Shown piece after piece: positions 34,813 to 47,723 of a DNA stretch of 64,000 nucleotides. A program made the translations under genes and the position numbers. The notes under the pieces were generated by a model. The model had not been told where the DNA came from, made no database searches, and worked only from the letters and a program-made list of their open reading frames with translations. Source of the stretch: Chlorops oryzae (taxonomy: Eukaryota > Arthropoda > Insecta > Diptera > Chloropidae). The stretch's first letter is position 1, and every line of letters begins with the position of its first letter. Where the stretch lies: NCBI GenBank assembly GCA_020466095.1, contig CM035808.1, positions 35,729,502-35,793,501 of the forward strand, written 5' to 3'.

Positions 34813-37800
34813 TTTTAAAATTGTTACTCTATATTAGCACTTCCACACGGACGCGACACTGACGTGAGTAATTTTAAGTCCCAAATTCAGGAATACCGTA
34901 GATGGTACTTTTGTATTCAAATACTCTCGTGCACCCCATGGGGAATTTTATATGTATGAATATTTCTATATATATATACAAAAAGCAACTGGAGCATTCC
35001 ACAGAAAATGATACTTTTGTCCCGTACAAACCTGACAAAAAGCCAGAATGATAAAATATCAGATTACGACATGCGCAGATTTTACATTTATCTTGATGCT
35101 GCCACAAACTTGCGTAAATTTTTTAAAATATTTTTGTGAAAAATTTCCGGTTTTACTAATAATTCAAGTTATTTATTTTTTTGTAAATTGATCGTTTTAT
35201 TAGAATCTCTTATTTTAAGGACGATGTAAGTATGTAAAAATCAGGTTTTGTGAAATTTCAAGTTGGTAGTATATTTTTCGAAAGTCAGTGGCAACGCTGT
35301 AAACACATAAATTCCTTAATTAAAATTTTTTGTCTTGATAATTTTCATCTGTCAAAAATTTTCAATAATTACAACCAATCAGAATACTTTTAACGCTACG
35401 TCAGAAGTGTACATGCGCAGAAGATTTAAAATTTGAACTTTGATTGTCGTAACCTTATAATCAATCATCCTTGACAAAAACTAATATAATTACTCAAACA
35501 TTTTCGAAAGTGCACCTTGTATCCTGTTAAGTATCTTACATTGTAGTACATTGAAATAATCTTTTCATCCAAGTAAACATTTAGGCCCATTTGTTACTGT
35601 TCCGGTTAAAGTTCATCGTCCCGATATCCTCACAAAATGTCAACGTTTTCATACAGAGATTTTTTTCGGAACGAAAACTTCAAGCAGAACAGTAGCAAAC
35701 GGGCCTTAAAAATAAAAAAATATCATGAATATTATTTATCCCGTACGTGGAATGCTCCAATTATATACGGACGCAGCAAAAACGTTACATTTTCAGGAAA
35801 TGCCCATCAGAGACGTTTCTTGAAAACAAAATACCTCCTTCTCCAACGAGATACTTCCCTCCTTTCAGGGTTCGTGTACTTAGCACCAAGAAACGGAAGA
35901 ACAATTTACTTCGATTTTTTAATTTTTTTTTTCATATTTTCAATTACTATTTTTAATGAAATTTATAAAACTCGTGTACAGAGGTCGAAATTGCACACGA
36001 CAACTAAAAACAAATAAATAAAAAAATAAAAAAGAATAAAAAAAAGTATACTTATTAAAAAATTAAAATAATATAAAACTAAATAAAATAAAATAAAAAA
36101 GTTAAAAAATAATGAAGTATTGAGTGTCAGCTATCAACGTAAAGTTTTGGTTCGCTTGATCCCTTCAAGAAAACACGTCTTAGAATCAAAACTGCAATTG
36201 TATTCCAGTGATTTCTTGCCATCTCACTCAAATTCTGTGTGAATCCACTCACGAGTTTACACTCAGTTGCTGCAAAGTTGAGTAATGCTAAAGCGCATCA
36301 TCTCCGAAGCAGGCTGCATTGGGTCAACTACGCCACTAACATCAAAAGCACCGCCGCACACAGAAAGACCGAACACCCAAAACATCGTTAAAAAAAAAAA
36401 TAGAAAAATAAAAATTCCACAACAAAAACACGTGTGCAGGCGGGGCTCACTGTGCTCGTGATGATTTTTGTTTTTTTGTTGTTTTTGCTTTCTTTGCTTC
36501 TTCTACATGCATTTGCTGTGATTTTTCAAAACAAAGATAGGACACACATTATTTTCTTCTGTTTTGTAAACATCAGTTATCCCTCCGACGGCACTCGCTG
36601 CACTCCGAATACAGCACTCCGGGACGAGCGGTGGGCCGGAAGATGTGCGCTCGTGCAACAGCTTCAGCTTCGCAAGCACAGCAGCGGAGGTGAACGTAGG
36701 CGATGGCGGAAAATTTAAATTTTCACAATTTTATTTGCGTTACATTTTACTTTTTTCGCACTGCTGGGAACATGCGCAGTTTTTCACAAGTGCTCGTTGT
36801 AGAAATGACATGAAATAAAAATTAACAAAAAAAAAAAAACAAATCAAACAAAAACAAAATCGGAAAAAGTCCCCATTCAAGGAAAATGAGAAAAAGTTGA
36901 GAAAAACCTTGCGAAAAATGAAAATCGAAAAACAAACTCGAAGCATTCTCATTTGCTGATGGAGCTGCTGCAGCCTAAGTAGCTGCACCCCATTTGCGAA
37001 GGCCGCAGTTGCACATCGTGCAAAGTGTGTGTGTGTGTGTGTGTGCAGGGAAAAGAAAGCGAAAAAGAAAACGAATTTAAATAAAAAGCAGAGAAACGCA
37101 GAGGATTTATATGCTTAGGCACTTGTTCTAGTTGTGCTTATGAGGGTGGCTTCTGCCTTGTCTTTTTCTGTGTGCTGCGAAGGATCCATTTTGGTTGCTG
37201 CCTTCGCTGCTTTTCCTCTATATGCAAGCATCTCCTAGCTAGCGTGTTGCATTAATTAGTTATGGCAGACGATTTTGCGGTTTTGTGCGCTTTGAAAGCT
37301 TTTTACTGTAGGTTCTTCCTGGTTCTCCTCTCTTGTTTTGCTTGTTTTTTTTATGTTTTTATTTTACTTTCCTTCTCCGAACTCGTGTTTTGAACTTTTA
37401 TTTGCTTTTTTCGCTGTGCACTTTGGCAAAGTAAATAAAATAAATTCTCCGACAATGATTTTTGAAGTGTTCTTTTAAAGCATTGCAATCGTGTGCGCTC
37501 AGTCTCGGAGAAAGTTTCTATTTCTATGTGCTGCGTTTTTCTTTCACTCAACATGCACACATCATTAGATGCTTTTATGTTTTAAGCTGACTGTGGGTCA
37601 GTTTTAAATTCAATTTCGCTATCTCCGGAGAATCAAGGAAAAGGCACATCAAAAGCAGCAATTTTCAAGTAGTTTTCTTATTCCAATTCAAAATTTTAAC
37701 ACGTTTCTTTGCATGATCCAGTCTGTTCTAAGGCTTAGCTTACTCCAATGTGAATGTGGCTTTTATTCAGTTCACTCCCATCTTTATTTTATTTTTTATT

Positions 37801-37890
37801 TTTTTATTTATAATTATAAGAATTTACGACCATTTTGCCTTCTACATATTAATTTTCGTTAGTCCTGGTAATTTTTTCCATTAGGCGAAT
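34813..37890. other. Non-coding stretch with AT and GT simple repeats
   Basis: Contains an A/AAAAT-rich array (about 36,010-36,110) and a GT array (37,024-37,045). The short frame 35,637-36,017 has no recognisable domain and runs into the A-rich array. Confidence 0.55.
37024..37045. repeat. (GT)11 microsatellite
   Basis: Uninterrupted GT dinucleotides. Confidence 0.95.
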
Positions 37891-37956
37891 AGGAGTGTAA
37901 AAGGATTCCTAACGGAACTCTTCGAAGTGGTGCTTTTGCCAAAGCCTTAAAGGACA
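37891..37956 (+). repeat. Dispersed ~66-bp repeat fragment, partner of 34,746
   Basis: Reads GAGTGTAAAAGGATTCCTAA, then CGGAACTCTTCGAAGTGGTG and CTTTTGCCAAAGCCTTAAA, the near-identical inverted counterpart of 34,746-34,812. A CGCCCCTCGCGGCGCC palindrome follows immediately. Confidence 0.65.
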
Positions 37957-38478
37957 GCGCCCCTCGCGGCGCCAATCTGAAAATTTGCCAGCCCTATCCT
38001 CCTCTAAATCGGGGTCTGGTTCGATAAAGGATCTTGTTAACCTTTGCAAAGGCACAATGAAATTTTTTCCAACATTGTATACATATAACGAAGATACAAT
38101 CCATTCTATGACATCGTCATTTTTTTCTCAATTTTCCAGGAGTGCCGGCGCGGAACTCTCTGCAACTACTTTTAGGTAGCACAAACACTCCAATTGATGC
38201 TCAAAAAATTACTTGCTAACAATTAAATAAAATGTATTTCGATGGACGAGTAACCTAGTTCAAAATTCTAATCCACAAAGAACTCATCAGTGCAAAGGAG
38301 CGAGGGCAGACATTAGTTATCAAGAATTTCTTCAAAGGTGTCCAATGAGTCGTTTGCCAGGTCCATTTGATCTATTTCTTTATTTATTATCTAATCCAAA
38401 AATAATCTGGGTGTGCGGCAATGCTCCTTAAGATTAATACATAAGAGTCCGACCAATAGTCTCCATTTTCCTTATAAA

Positions 38479-38706
38479 CGGGCTCGGATTTTGTGTCAAG
38501 CATACTTTATGGGGCAAACATTTTTCTCACCAACATTTTGCGAATAAGTTTAGCGAATTTGAACTTCAAAAGGTTTTTCTACATTTAAAAAAAAATCATA
38601 TTGAAGGCAAAAATATATTTTAATCTTAACTTTGTGTGAGTTGAACAACATTTTTACTCCATAAAGTATGCTTTAAATTTATAAATGCAACAAAATCCGA
38701 GCCCTG
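38479..38706. mobile_element. hAT MITE with perfect 8-bp TSD
   Basis: A perfect CTTATAAA duplication flanks the element (38,471-38,478 and 38,707-38,714). The right terminus reverse-complemented is CAGGGCTCGGATTTTGT; the left is the same with the A of CAG missing. The sub-terminal block AGCATACTTTATGG occurs on both sides in inverse order. It is 228 bp and non-coding. The terminus resembles those at 14,028 and 45,523, pointing to related hAT families. Confidence 0.88.
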
Positions 38707-40572
38707 CTTATAAATTAATAAAAAAAAATCTCCGTCAATCATCGAATGATAACCCAAAAAGAGTATTTCCCCATTTCCTTTGCTCTTTCATACTTTAAAA
38801 GGCCAGATTTTTTCAAAAACCTGATTTATTGTAATTAACTAAAAGGTGCAGGATATTTTTTAGTTCAATATTTAGACGTTCAAACGACCATATTCTCCTC
38901 ATCTAGTTGAAATTCGCCATATATCATGCCCTGACCCTGATGTTGCCTTTGAGAAGCTTGAAGCCAAATCCTTCAGCTCATTTAGCACTCCTCAAGCATT
39001 CCGAGAAAGAGTTTTGGTTGGTGACCTTTGTAGGCGTACTGCAGTGGCTTTTGTAATGAGTCCTTTATAATTCTGTTCAGAAAACACTATGAAAACAATC
39101 TTTCGATGTGTCTCAGTAGAGCATAATAAGATCGCTGGCTGGTATTCTTCTAGAAGTATATATTATTTTTATTTGAATTATAAATAACAATAAAATTGTA
39201 TGCCGAAGTTGGATTTCTCATTGGAAATTGGCCAAAAATTAACGAAAATTCTCGAATTCTCAAAACGCATCCACATGGATTCAATTAATTGAGAGTCACA
39301 AACGAAAAGCCTTAGCCGAAAAAAAGTCTTTTCCAATTTTTCCCAAAGGCATTCTCTCCATTCTTTATGGATGCCCTTATTACTTCTCTAAAATGTGAAT
39401 GGAATGTGTTCATTTATTCATGCTAATATGTAGTTATTTACTTAAAATGCAATAAATTTGAGCAAACTTAGAACTGTGAGCATTAAAAAGCAACAACAAC
39501 AACAAAAACTGCTCATTTGAAAATTCGAATGGAAATATTCAGCATCAAGAAACCGAGAAGCCTTTAATCGAAAGTTCAGTCCAAGGCGAATTTCATATAA
39601 ATGCCGGGCATAACTAACCATCCGCACAACATCAAAACAACAGCGTGACCTAACGTGTCGGCTGTTATTGTCCAGAAAAGAAAGGGGCAACGAAGTGAAG
39701 CTACCCTTGTGCAACACTCCAAATCATAATCACCACACAGTTGGGCAATTCAGTCCGTTGACCGTTCTTTAGCAATCGCTTTGAAGTAGCCCGAAACACT
39801 AAACAAATTTCCGTGCAGAGAGCTTCCCCAGAAAAGGCAATAAATTAGTGAGCCTTTTGTTTTCATTTTTGGGGTCTTCATAAATCCGTAAGTAAACTAG
39901 CTTTTCGAAAGGGAGGTGGAGGGTTTGAAAATGCCCGAATCGTCACAGAGGACAAAGCGATTTTCATTTTGTCCACTTCGTTATGCAAATCAAGCACCTC
40001 GAAAGGGCGTTAAATAAAGTTTGATCTCATTTTCTTTGAAAGGAATACATTGTTTAATCTTAGAGATATATGTATGTTGTGGAAGGTTGGCATAGGTTTT
40101 TTTTTATATACATAAGCACATAACATTTTTCGTCATTTATTTCCCAAAAACATAAATAAATCGTCCATTGTTAGTCCTTCCATATCCCTGGATCCCTTTA
40201 TAAAAGGAATCGCCTTAGCAGACCGTCATCGAAGTCTCGTTGGTCCCATTTTCCTCGATTTTGATTCCATTTTCTGAGAGCATTCGCCTTGTACTCCACA
40301 ATTTTGCGTTGAGATACCAAAATAATCTGGTCTTAGTCTCGACATTATTTGAAAAAGGTTTAACGAACTGAACTGACCTTTAAGTACCAAGTTAACCTTA
40401 ACTAAATGATACACTCAATGTTTGATCAGCTGTGATCGCTGATCCACAGCAACGGTTTTCATTAAATTTAATATTGGAAAAGACTTTCAAGTCCTGAACG
40501 GTCGGGGGTTTTTCTTTCTAAAGATTCTCTCGACATAAAAGAGAAGAAGGTCTCCACTCTCTTATCTTGGGT

Positions 40573-40621
40573 AATACAATTTTGTCTTGCAATATAATTT
40601 TGTCTTGCAATACAATTTTGC
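40573..40621. repeat. 18-bp tandem repeat, ~2.7 units
   Basis: Units AATACAATTTTGTCTTGC. On the minus strand they would encode repeats like ARQNCI inside an unassigned 134-codon frame. Confidence 0.8.
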
Positions 40622-41543
40622 CCACTTGCAGGCAAAAAATCATCACTGCGTTTGCTCAACCTGCTTAGGATTTTCAGAATTCGTGGTCTGGTGGTGAGAA
40701 TTCTTCTCCCTCTTCGATAGGGCTGACAGTGTCTATGAATAATTGGATCTTGTATAAGATAAAACTCGACGATCATCGATCCGGAGCCATTAGCACCATT
40801 AATTGGTTTGTGTCTTCGGTTGGTATCATTGATTGGGCTGTGTCTTTGGTCAAATTTTGTGTTGAGTATCATCTTTATTCAAATGATTAGCCTTGAGATA
40901 ATAACCGATCGACAATCTAAAAAGACGAGTAAAGTGCCATCTTCCGTTCGATAGTCAAAACTTTGAATGAAATGAAATTGAGCGAATTCACCAACCAAAA
41001 ATTGTTCATCCTCATATGTAGAATCTTAGCAAAAAATGAATTCGATCAAATTATTAAGGGGCGAAAATTGGCCGTTTTCTGTCCTCTTGCCTGTGGAAAG
41101 GGCTAATTGAAGTAAAAACTAAAAATTCTTCAAAAAGTCCATAAGGTTCAACGGTTTAACTTGTCCTTTTAAAGCTCTGCATAAAAGCATTTGCTTCGCT
41201 TCTTGAATTTGAAGGAAATTCGGGTTCCTTTAGCCGAGCATTCCTTACACATGCACATACACAGCCGCACATGACGTTGGGAAAACACCTCACAAAAGAC
41301 GGTTTTAAAATAATTAAGCATCGAGTTTGAAAGCGTAATCAGTTACACATCCACATACGTCAGACCCCGACTTTTTCACGCAGACCTTTCAATCATGAGC
41401 ACTGTAACCAACTTGCCATCGCCCAATACAGCCATGATCCAAACGCCCACCCCATGCTTCCACGAACATTCCCGATTAACCTTTCACATATCCGACGTCC
41501 CAGTAGCAAAGTAAATGACTGCCCACTCCGCGTACCCGGGCCG

Positions 41544-41570
41544 TACATACATACATACATACATACATAG
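41544..41570. repeat. (ACAT)n microsatellite
   Basis: About six uninterrupted ACAT tetranucleotides. Confidence 0.9.
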
Positions 41571-44500
41571 TATGCAGTACAATCAACCGACCTGTCTGCT
41601 TACCAGTCATGCGAACAGAACAAAAAAAAAAAATTTGCAATGAGTGTCTGTGATGTGGTTGCTTAGAATTTCGCTTGGCCGCATATCCTTTTGGCGCAGT
41701 CGAGAAAATGAAATCAAACAAAATAGAACGGGAACGGGAACGGGTATGAGAGCGGCAAAATTAAAACCGGATCCAAGCATTTTTCACTCCTCTGTGTACT
41801 CGCTGATGCTGATGCTGCATTTCCAATCGATTTATTTTAAACAAAAAATGGCGAGTCCTTTTTAACTCCTTTTTTCCACTGCATTTAAATATTCCGAGCG
41901 AGTCCTTGTGTGAGCTCATTAAAATCACATACGTTCATGTGCGATCTGGCATGCTTGCCTGTTGTAAGTTGGCTTGTATGTTGTACATACCTACTTTGGC
42001 TTTTTAATTCGTTTTCATGAGCAACAAAGAAAATAAGAAAATAAGAAAAAACGGCAAATAAAACAAAATAACGTACGCATTAATTTTCCTTTTGTTCGCA
42101 TTGTTTCCATGCCTTTCTTGAATATTTCTCGTACTTTTGTTTTTCAAGAATTTGTACCGCATTGTCTGCTCATTAAAGAGGATAAACGTATATATGAACA
42201 AACAATTTAACTTAAATTCAACAATTTCGAATTGAAGGATCTCATTCCATTCGGCTATGATACTCTTTCCAGGACCTCCCACACACACAATATCGCTTCC
42301 GACAAAGGGAAGAAGACACGATAGTACAGCATCTTCAAGTGGCCACTTCAAGCCGCCAGGCTGTCTAGTGTTCATGCATGCAGCGTGCATACCATCATTC
42401 ATGTGGGAGAGACCTTGAATTTCTTATCCTGTCGTGTATATATTAGAGAAGTGGCTCATTTGACATCACTTCCTTTTGTTTGCTTACTTTAATTCTGACA
42501 TGTCCGGTTTTGGCGGTCAACCATGGTGCCCTTTTTTGTTCGAAATGTTTAAGTGGATCGATCCTCAATGGGAAAAATGCTGTCGATTGATCGGGGTGAG
42601 AGAAGGGAAACTTCACAGCATTCGGATGCTCCCGATTTGAACGCACTTTTCATCGGCACCTATAAATTTAGCAATGCTGTGGCACTTTAATTCTGTCACA
42701 TGTTGGGAGTCCTTTTAGATCGCGCCGCCTTGAAGGAATAAATAAATTTGGAAATATAAAGACTTTGACTGGTGACAAAAAAGCATCTTTGCTGTGTCGA
42801 ATAGTGCTCAATTGGAAAATTTCGTCATGCCCTTGAGGTGGCCCCGAAGTGGAGAGGCACTTTTAGCCAGTGTATAGCTTACGAATATCCAGAAAAAAAA
42901 GTATGGTATTTTTTAATATTCTCAAAACTGTCCTAAAATTTCTCACACTTATTTGCCTCAAGATTCAACCGATAAAAAGGCTCGAATCGCTGCAGTTTAA
43001 GAATGTATTCGCTTGATTCCTTTGGCAGGGTCTGCATTTTTTCTAAACATCTCTTCATTAAGGTTCTTTCCTGATCGATCTTATTTGACGGTATTCGTTC
43101 AGCACTTTTAGAGATGTCCTTTTGATCAATCTTATTCTTCAGTGACTATCCCAACAAGCACAATAGGGCGATTCGACCAACAGTAAGTCGAATCGACCTA
43201 TTTAGGTTGAAATTACCCTATTCCTGATCTATTTTCCGGCCTTAAATATGACCTAACTTTAAAGTCCGTTTCGAAGGTCCAAATTACCTTTATTCGACCT
43301 ATTTCATGACTTCAAAGTCATGGTATATACCATTTAGGCAAGTCCGCATTTTATGTAGAATCACAGTTAAGTAATTTCCTTACTTGCTCAAAATCTTGTC
43401 CCTCCCGCTCGGGGAATCATTTATGATTTTTGGGCTTGGCGAACCCGCGGACCACTGCCAAACGTCTACCAATACATGATTCGGGTATGTGATAAAATTG
43501 GAAGTGTAGGAACCTTTTGGGGAATATACGCAGGGTTAACCATACGACCTGCAATTAGTGTTGGTGTAGTGTAGCTATACCAACTATAGTTATATTCACA
43601 GCTCTATCTATAACGCAAACACGGTACCACGGGGACCGGGATGCTCCAGAATTCATTTTAGCATTCTGCCCGGTCTTTTGGGTATCGTAGGGGCTGTGGA
43701 TCTATGAGGCGGAGATAGCGCCGGATCTCGACCCACGTTCGCCGATATGGTCTATGCCCACTGATGAGACAAAACGGATGCAATGTTGCTTGTGGGGCGC
43801 AGTGGAAACTTTCGTACCTTGTGATACTGTGATGGAAGCACCAATGTGCATAGCATCAATCAAAAGCTATTCTGCCGATGATCTTAATTTTTCTTGCAGG
43901 CGGCCAAGTGTTTTAATTACAAAGGGACTACAAAAATGGACTCCTTCCATTGTGTAATATAAAAAGTCTTTTATGTGAAACAGAAAAAAAATGCAAGCAA
44001 AATAAGGCTTACAGTGTCTTTTGAACTGAATGTTCGGATGGGAAAATGAAACTTGGGCACCAGATTTCTGAATAAATTGTTTAAGCAATCGATTGCAGAA
44101 AACTAGTTTTCTCTTCGAGTCATATGGCTATCATGGACCATGTCACGATTCAACGGCAAACTTCTTTACTTAAATATTTTAAAGCACAGGACAATTGTAG
44201 ACAAATCGTTGGTTCTCTTCCCTTAATTTTCCCGGGGATGGATGATATCCACGATTGAAATGAATGTGTTACCCAGGAGCTATAAGTGAATATGTTCATG
44301 GCTTAAGTTACTGTGTGACATGTTACTTCACATTGGAGGGAGACAGCAGCCTGACAGTTTGACAAATTATCAAAGTCATTGTTTTTGAATTTACGATGCA
44401 CGAATGAAAATTCCACGTCAAACAAATTTTTGTTTCAAAGGTCGATTGACTAATGAAGAAAGTTTCGAAATATGGCAAAAAACTATTTCAAAGTTTTTGT

Positions 44501-44599
44501 GAAATGAAAATTTTATAATTTCTTTTTTCACAATAAGTATTTATTTGAACTGCCTAGAGGCATTCCTGCCAAGACGCAGATAATCCGGTCAAAAAACAA

Positions 44600-45110
44600 C
44601 TGAAACAAAAACAAATATTCCCAACAGCAGCACGTACCAGTTTCGCTGCGCAGACGAGAACATATTAATGATCCTTTGCGCAGTCTTCGGTGCGATCAAT
44701 AGCGGGGGAATTTATATGTAAGCCTACAATAAAAGAGCTGGAAAAAAGGATAATAAATCAATTATCGAATCGCAATAAGGGGCAGTCCGCTTAAGTAGAA
44801 ATAATGATGTTTTAGAGTTTTTATATTTATTGTTTATAGTTCCGGCTCGTTGTGCCGTGCTAAACGATTGAAAACGGAGCGGCATCGATCGATATCCAAT
44901 TATCGTTGAGCATTAAGACAAATAGTTTCATTTTACGTCAGTCATTTGGAGAGCTGATGTCAATCGTCAAAGGATCACTGGATGCGTTGCAATTGCGCGG
45001 GCGCGGGCGCGTATGAGGCCACGGACCGGCAGTCATGCGTGATCGCACGCGCTATTTTATGGCCTTTAATCCAGGAAATTGTTCATAATGCGTGCATTTT
45101 GCTACATTTG
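44600..45110. promoter_or_regulatory. Candidate regulatory/conserved non-coding segment
   Basis: Compositionally distinct from its AT-rich surroundings and without simple repeats. It shows clustered short motifs such as GCGATCAATAGC, GGCATCGATCGATATC, CCAATTATCG and TTTTACGTCAGTCA, plus a GCGCGGGCGCGGGCGCG patch at about 44,995-45,011. There is no open frame of note. This is only a composition-based suggestion; cross-species conservation would decide. Confidence 0.25.
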
Positions 45111-46380
45111 TTGCAGTAAACAATTCCATTTTATTTTTTTTTAATGTTTTTAATACTCTTCTTATCCTTATAAGAATTGCGATATACTCTTTGTAGGCGT
45201 AAGATGGATTTTTTTAGCTACCGAAGATTAGTCTTAAAGGTAATGCATTGAAAATGTTACAAATGGTTAGTTTTAAGCCACACACATTGTATCGAGGAAA
45301 CATTGGCTAAGAAGGTATCTTCGATCGTGCCAACTTTCGGTATTCGAATCGATAGTATTATATTAAATGTAATAGCAAATATTTTTTGGCTCAAAGTTAT
45401 AGTGTCGTTTTTAAACGTCCGTCTTTTAAGGTCTTGTTAATACTTAAGGAAAACAAAAAACTTCAAACTGCGATCTAAAAGAAGGTATACATGTGAGCAT
45501 TTGACATATTTTCGATCGTAAGTAGGGCTCGGGAAAAAATGCACTTAAAAAGACGAAAAGTGCGTTAAAACAATTGAAAAATGCTGGTAGTTTTCAAGCG
45601 CATTCCTCTGGAAAATTTACTTGAGGTCTTTGATTAATGACTTAAAGTTCATTAAAAATGTTAACACTAGGTGGTTTTCCTCGTATTCATTGCAATGAAA
45701 AATTTAGTGCAAGAAAATACCGCCTAAAAAATTTCTTAGAGAAAAGTCTGGTGATTAGCTTGGGCCTAACTAGATTTGCCACAACATTGATAAATCTAAG
45801 CTGGGTCTAGAAAGGCCCTGGACTAACAAATCTTGACTCGATCAGCCTTATCTTGGCCCTGTTTTCGCTATGGCTATACTCGATGGGTACACCGAGAGAA
45901 AAAGGTAGTTATATTAACTGAAAAAGCAGGTTAAAATAACAGAGTTCACCGTTAATTGTTAACTTATGTACAGTAGCGGTCAATTCAACATTACAAACAC
46001 AGTGAATAAGGATATAACTACCCGATGGTTGATATAACTGACGCGCGGTTAAATCAAGTGTCACCAGCGACTGGGAAAAAAAATTTATTTTTTGCTTTGA
46101 CTTTTTTTTTATCGTCTTTTATTAATTTCAATTGTTTTAATTTTATTCGACCCGTTCAAATTTTTATTATAATTCTTAGGAATGAATTCCAAATTTTATT
46201 CGAGCTTAGGGTCAACATTTCATTATTTTTATGAAATGATAATTTTTAGGCAATCGGAAAAAAACAATTTTTCCTGAATTGCCGAATGTTGGAAGGCGTC
46301 TTATTAAATTATTATATTTTTTCTTTATTTATTTTTTTCTATTTAAATCTTTTTTCTTTCATCTCTTTAAATTTTCTCGC

Positions 46381-46446
46381 CTCGGCCGAGCCTGAACCGC
46401 TGACCTCCACTTCGCTGGGCGAACGTCTTAACCATTACGCTAAACG
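46381..46446 (-). repeat. tRNA-like sequence inside hAT element
   Basis: On the minus strand TTTAGCGTAATGGTTAAGAC (box A-like) is followed by TTCGCCCAGCGAA, which could form an anticodon hairpin, and GCGGTTCAGGCTC (box B-like). It is not a complete cloverleaf. A different tRNA-derived head from those at 14.7-15.3 kb. Confidence 0.5.
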
Positions 46447-46468
46447 AACGAATTTAATTTGTTGGTCA

Positions 46469-47521
46469 AAATGCTCACTTGAACTTATGGTTGCTCAAGT
46501 TTTGGGGAACGTGCTTAAGGAATTGTTTCACTCCCAAAATTTTTTGCTTGAAAATGAACCATTAAAAAAAAATTAAATAAATTAAAACCTTAAAAATTTA
46601 GGAGAACATTTTTGTCTTCCAAAACAACTACACTCTGAACAAAAAAAAAATTCGTGGAAATTTAAAGGGTTAACTTTTCATGTTGAACCTCAGCGGAAAG
46701 GGCGCGGTATCTTTACCAATAAGGTTCTACCGAGGTGCTAGTTGAAAATTTTAACCAATACCCTGACATGGGGACGAGAAAATAAATCTTTGTGACTAAC
46801 ATATGGTTTCATATGAATATAATGGAGCTTCAATTTTACTGCTGAATATTAAAACGACTTTCTCAGATATGTGGATATTTTTATTTTCAAATTCTCCCAG
46901 TCCTAAAACGGAAAATATGCCATGGGAATGGATTGACAGATCTAGATAATTCCTACACAGAAATTATTAGCTACGCCCATTTTAACCAAAGCATTTACAA
47001 ATTATCAAGGGCCTGGCTAGACTTTACTGTGCAGGCCCAAGATATAAACTAGGCAAATCTAGCCAGGGCCCTTGCAATACCTACTTAAAATATTCAGCCG
47101 GGATGTTCAAAAAATTGGCAAAAAATATTATTTAAAATGATGTTTTATTCATTAGTCAAACATTTTGAGATTCATTATTTTTCACATTCAAATTTTTTTT
47201 TGTCGATTTTAATGCAGTTTTTTGTCATTTTTAGGTGATTTTTTCCGAGCCCTAATCATAAAACTCCGCTATTTTCTTGGAAACACGGCTATTTTTGAAC
47301 ACATTTTTCGAAGGATATTATGAAATTGTAAGGACTATGTAAAAGCTGGAACTAAACTCCGCAGGTAAATACCCATAAAATCCTATATTTTTTCTTAAAT
47401 ATTGGAATTCACACTCTTTTAGATGAATTTAAATATTTTTGGTTTCCCTTGTTGATGGTAATGTCCAGGGTACATTACATTAGCTTACAAAATTGGTGAA
47501 CTAACGAAAAAAATATAAAAC
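46469..47521 (+). repeat. Direct duplication, copy 1 (~1.05 kb)
   Basis: Nearly identical, in the same orientation, to 50,806-51,846, with scattered substitutions and a small indel near 47,470. It covers the right part of the hAT-like element plus 267 bp of flank. The left limit is internal to the hAT; the right limit is where the dispersed repeat begins (AAAACAAGTAAGG). Confidence 0.9.
47006..47074. repeat. Short hairpin in duplicated block
   Basis: Arms CAAGGGCCTGGCTAG (47,006-47,020) and CTAGCCAGGGCCCTTG (47,059-47,074) pair with one extra base. The same structure recurs in duplication copy 2 (near 51,340-51,410). Confidence 0.7.
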
Positions 47522-47723
47522 AAGTAAGGGTGTTATAGTCAGGCGAGCCTGACAATAGAATACCCGACACAGACACATATATTCAAATAATTTTTTATAT
47601 CAAGAAGTGTTTAAGGCCATAAGGGGCCCCATATACCGACTTTTATTAAATTTCTTTATGAAAACTGCCCCTTTGCCACGCCCACTTTTCAATTTTTTGT
47701 GAAATTCTCATCGGACCCTTATA

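Larger units (their letters stand above)
38715..45514. other. Non-coding stretch, no gene recognised
   Basis: It contains an 18-bp tandem repeat (40,573-40,621), an ACAT array (41,544-41,570), a GGAACG array near 41,730-41,746 and a relatively GC-rich candidate regulatory segment (44,600-45,110). The minus frame 40,468-40,872 (134 codons) is driven partly by tandem repeats and has no recognised domain. The segment 43,580-43,960 looks unlike its surroundings but could not be identified. Confidence 0.5.
45523..47254. mobile_element. hAT-like element containing a tRNA-like segment
   Basis: The termini are TAGGGCTCGGGAAAAAATGC and, reverse-complemented, TAGGGCTCGGAAAAAATCAC. The flanking octamers are ATCGTAAG (45,515-45,522) and ATCATAAA (47,255-47,262), matching at six of eight positions, so this is a decayed TSD. 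It is 1,732 bp with no transposase. Internal inverted segments around GGGCCTGGCTAG occur. Its right part is included in the direct duplication 46,469-47,521 / 50,806-51,846. Confidence 0.7.

Noticed and set aside
40468..40872. 134-codon minus frame with ARQN-type repeats
   Set aside because: The apparent repeats come from an 18-bp DNA tandem repeat; no domain recognised. Kept only as a repeat.
43580..43960. Possible retroelement 3' fragment
   Set aside because: Composition differs from its flanks but no RT, protease or integrase motif could be read in any frame.
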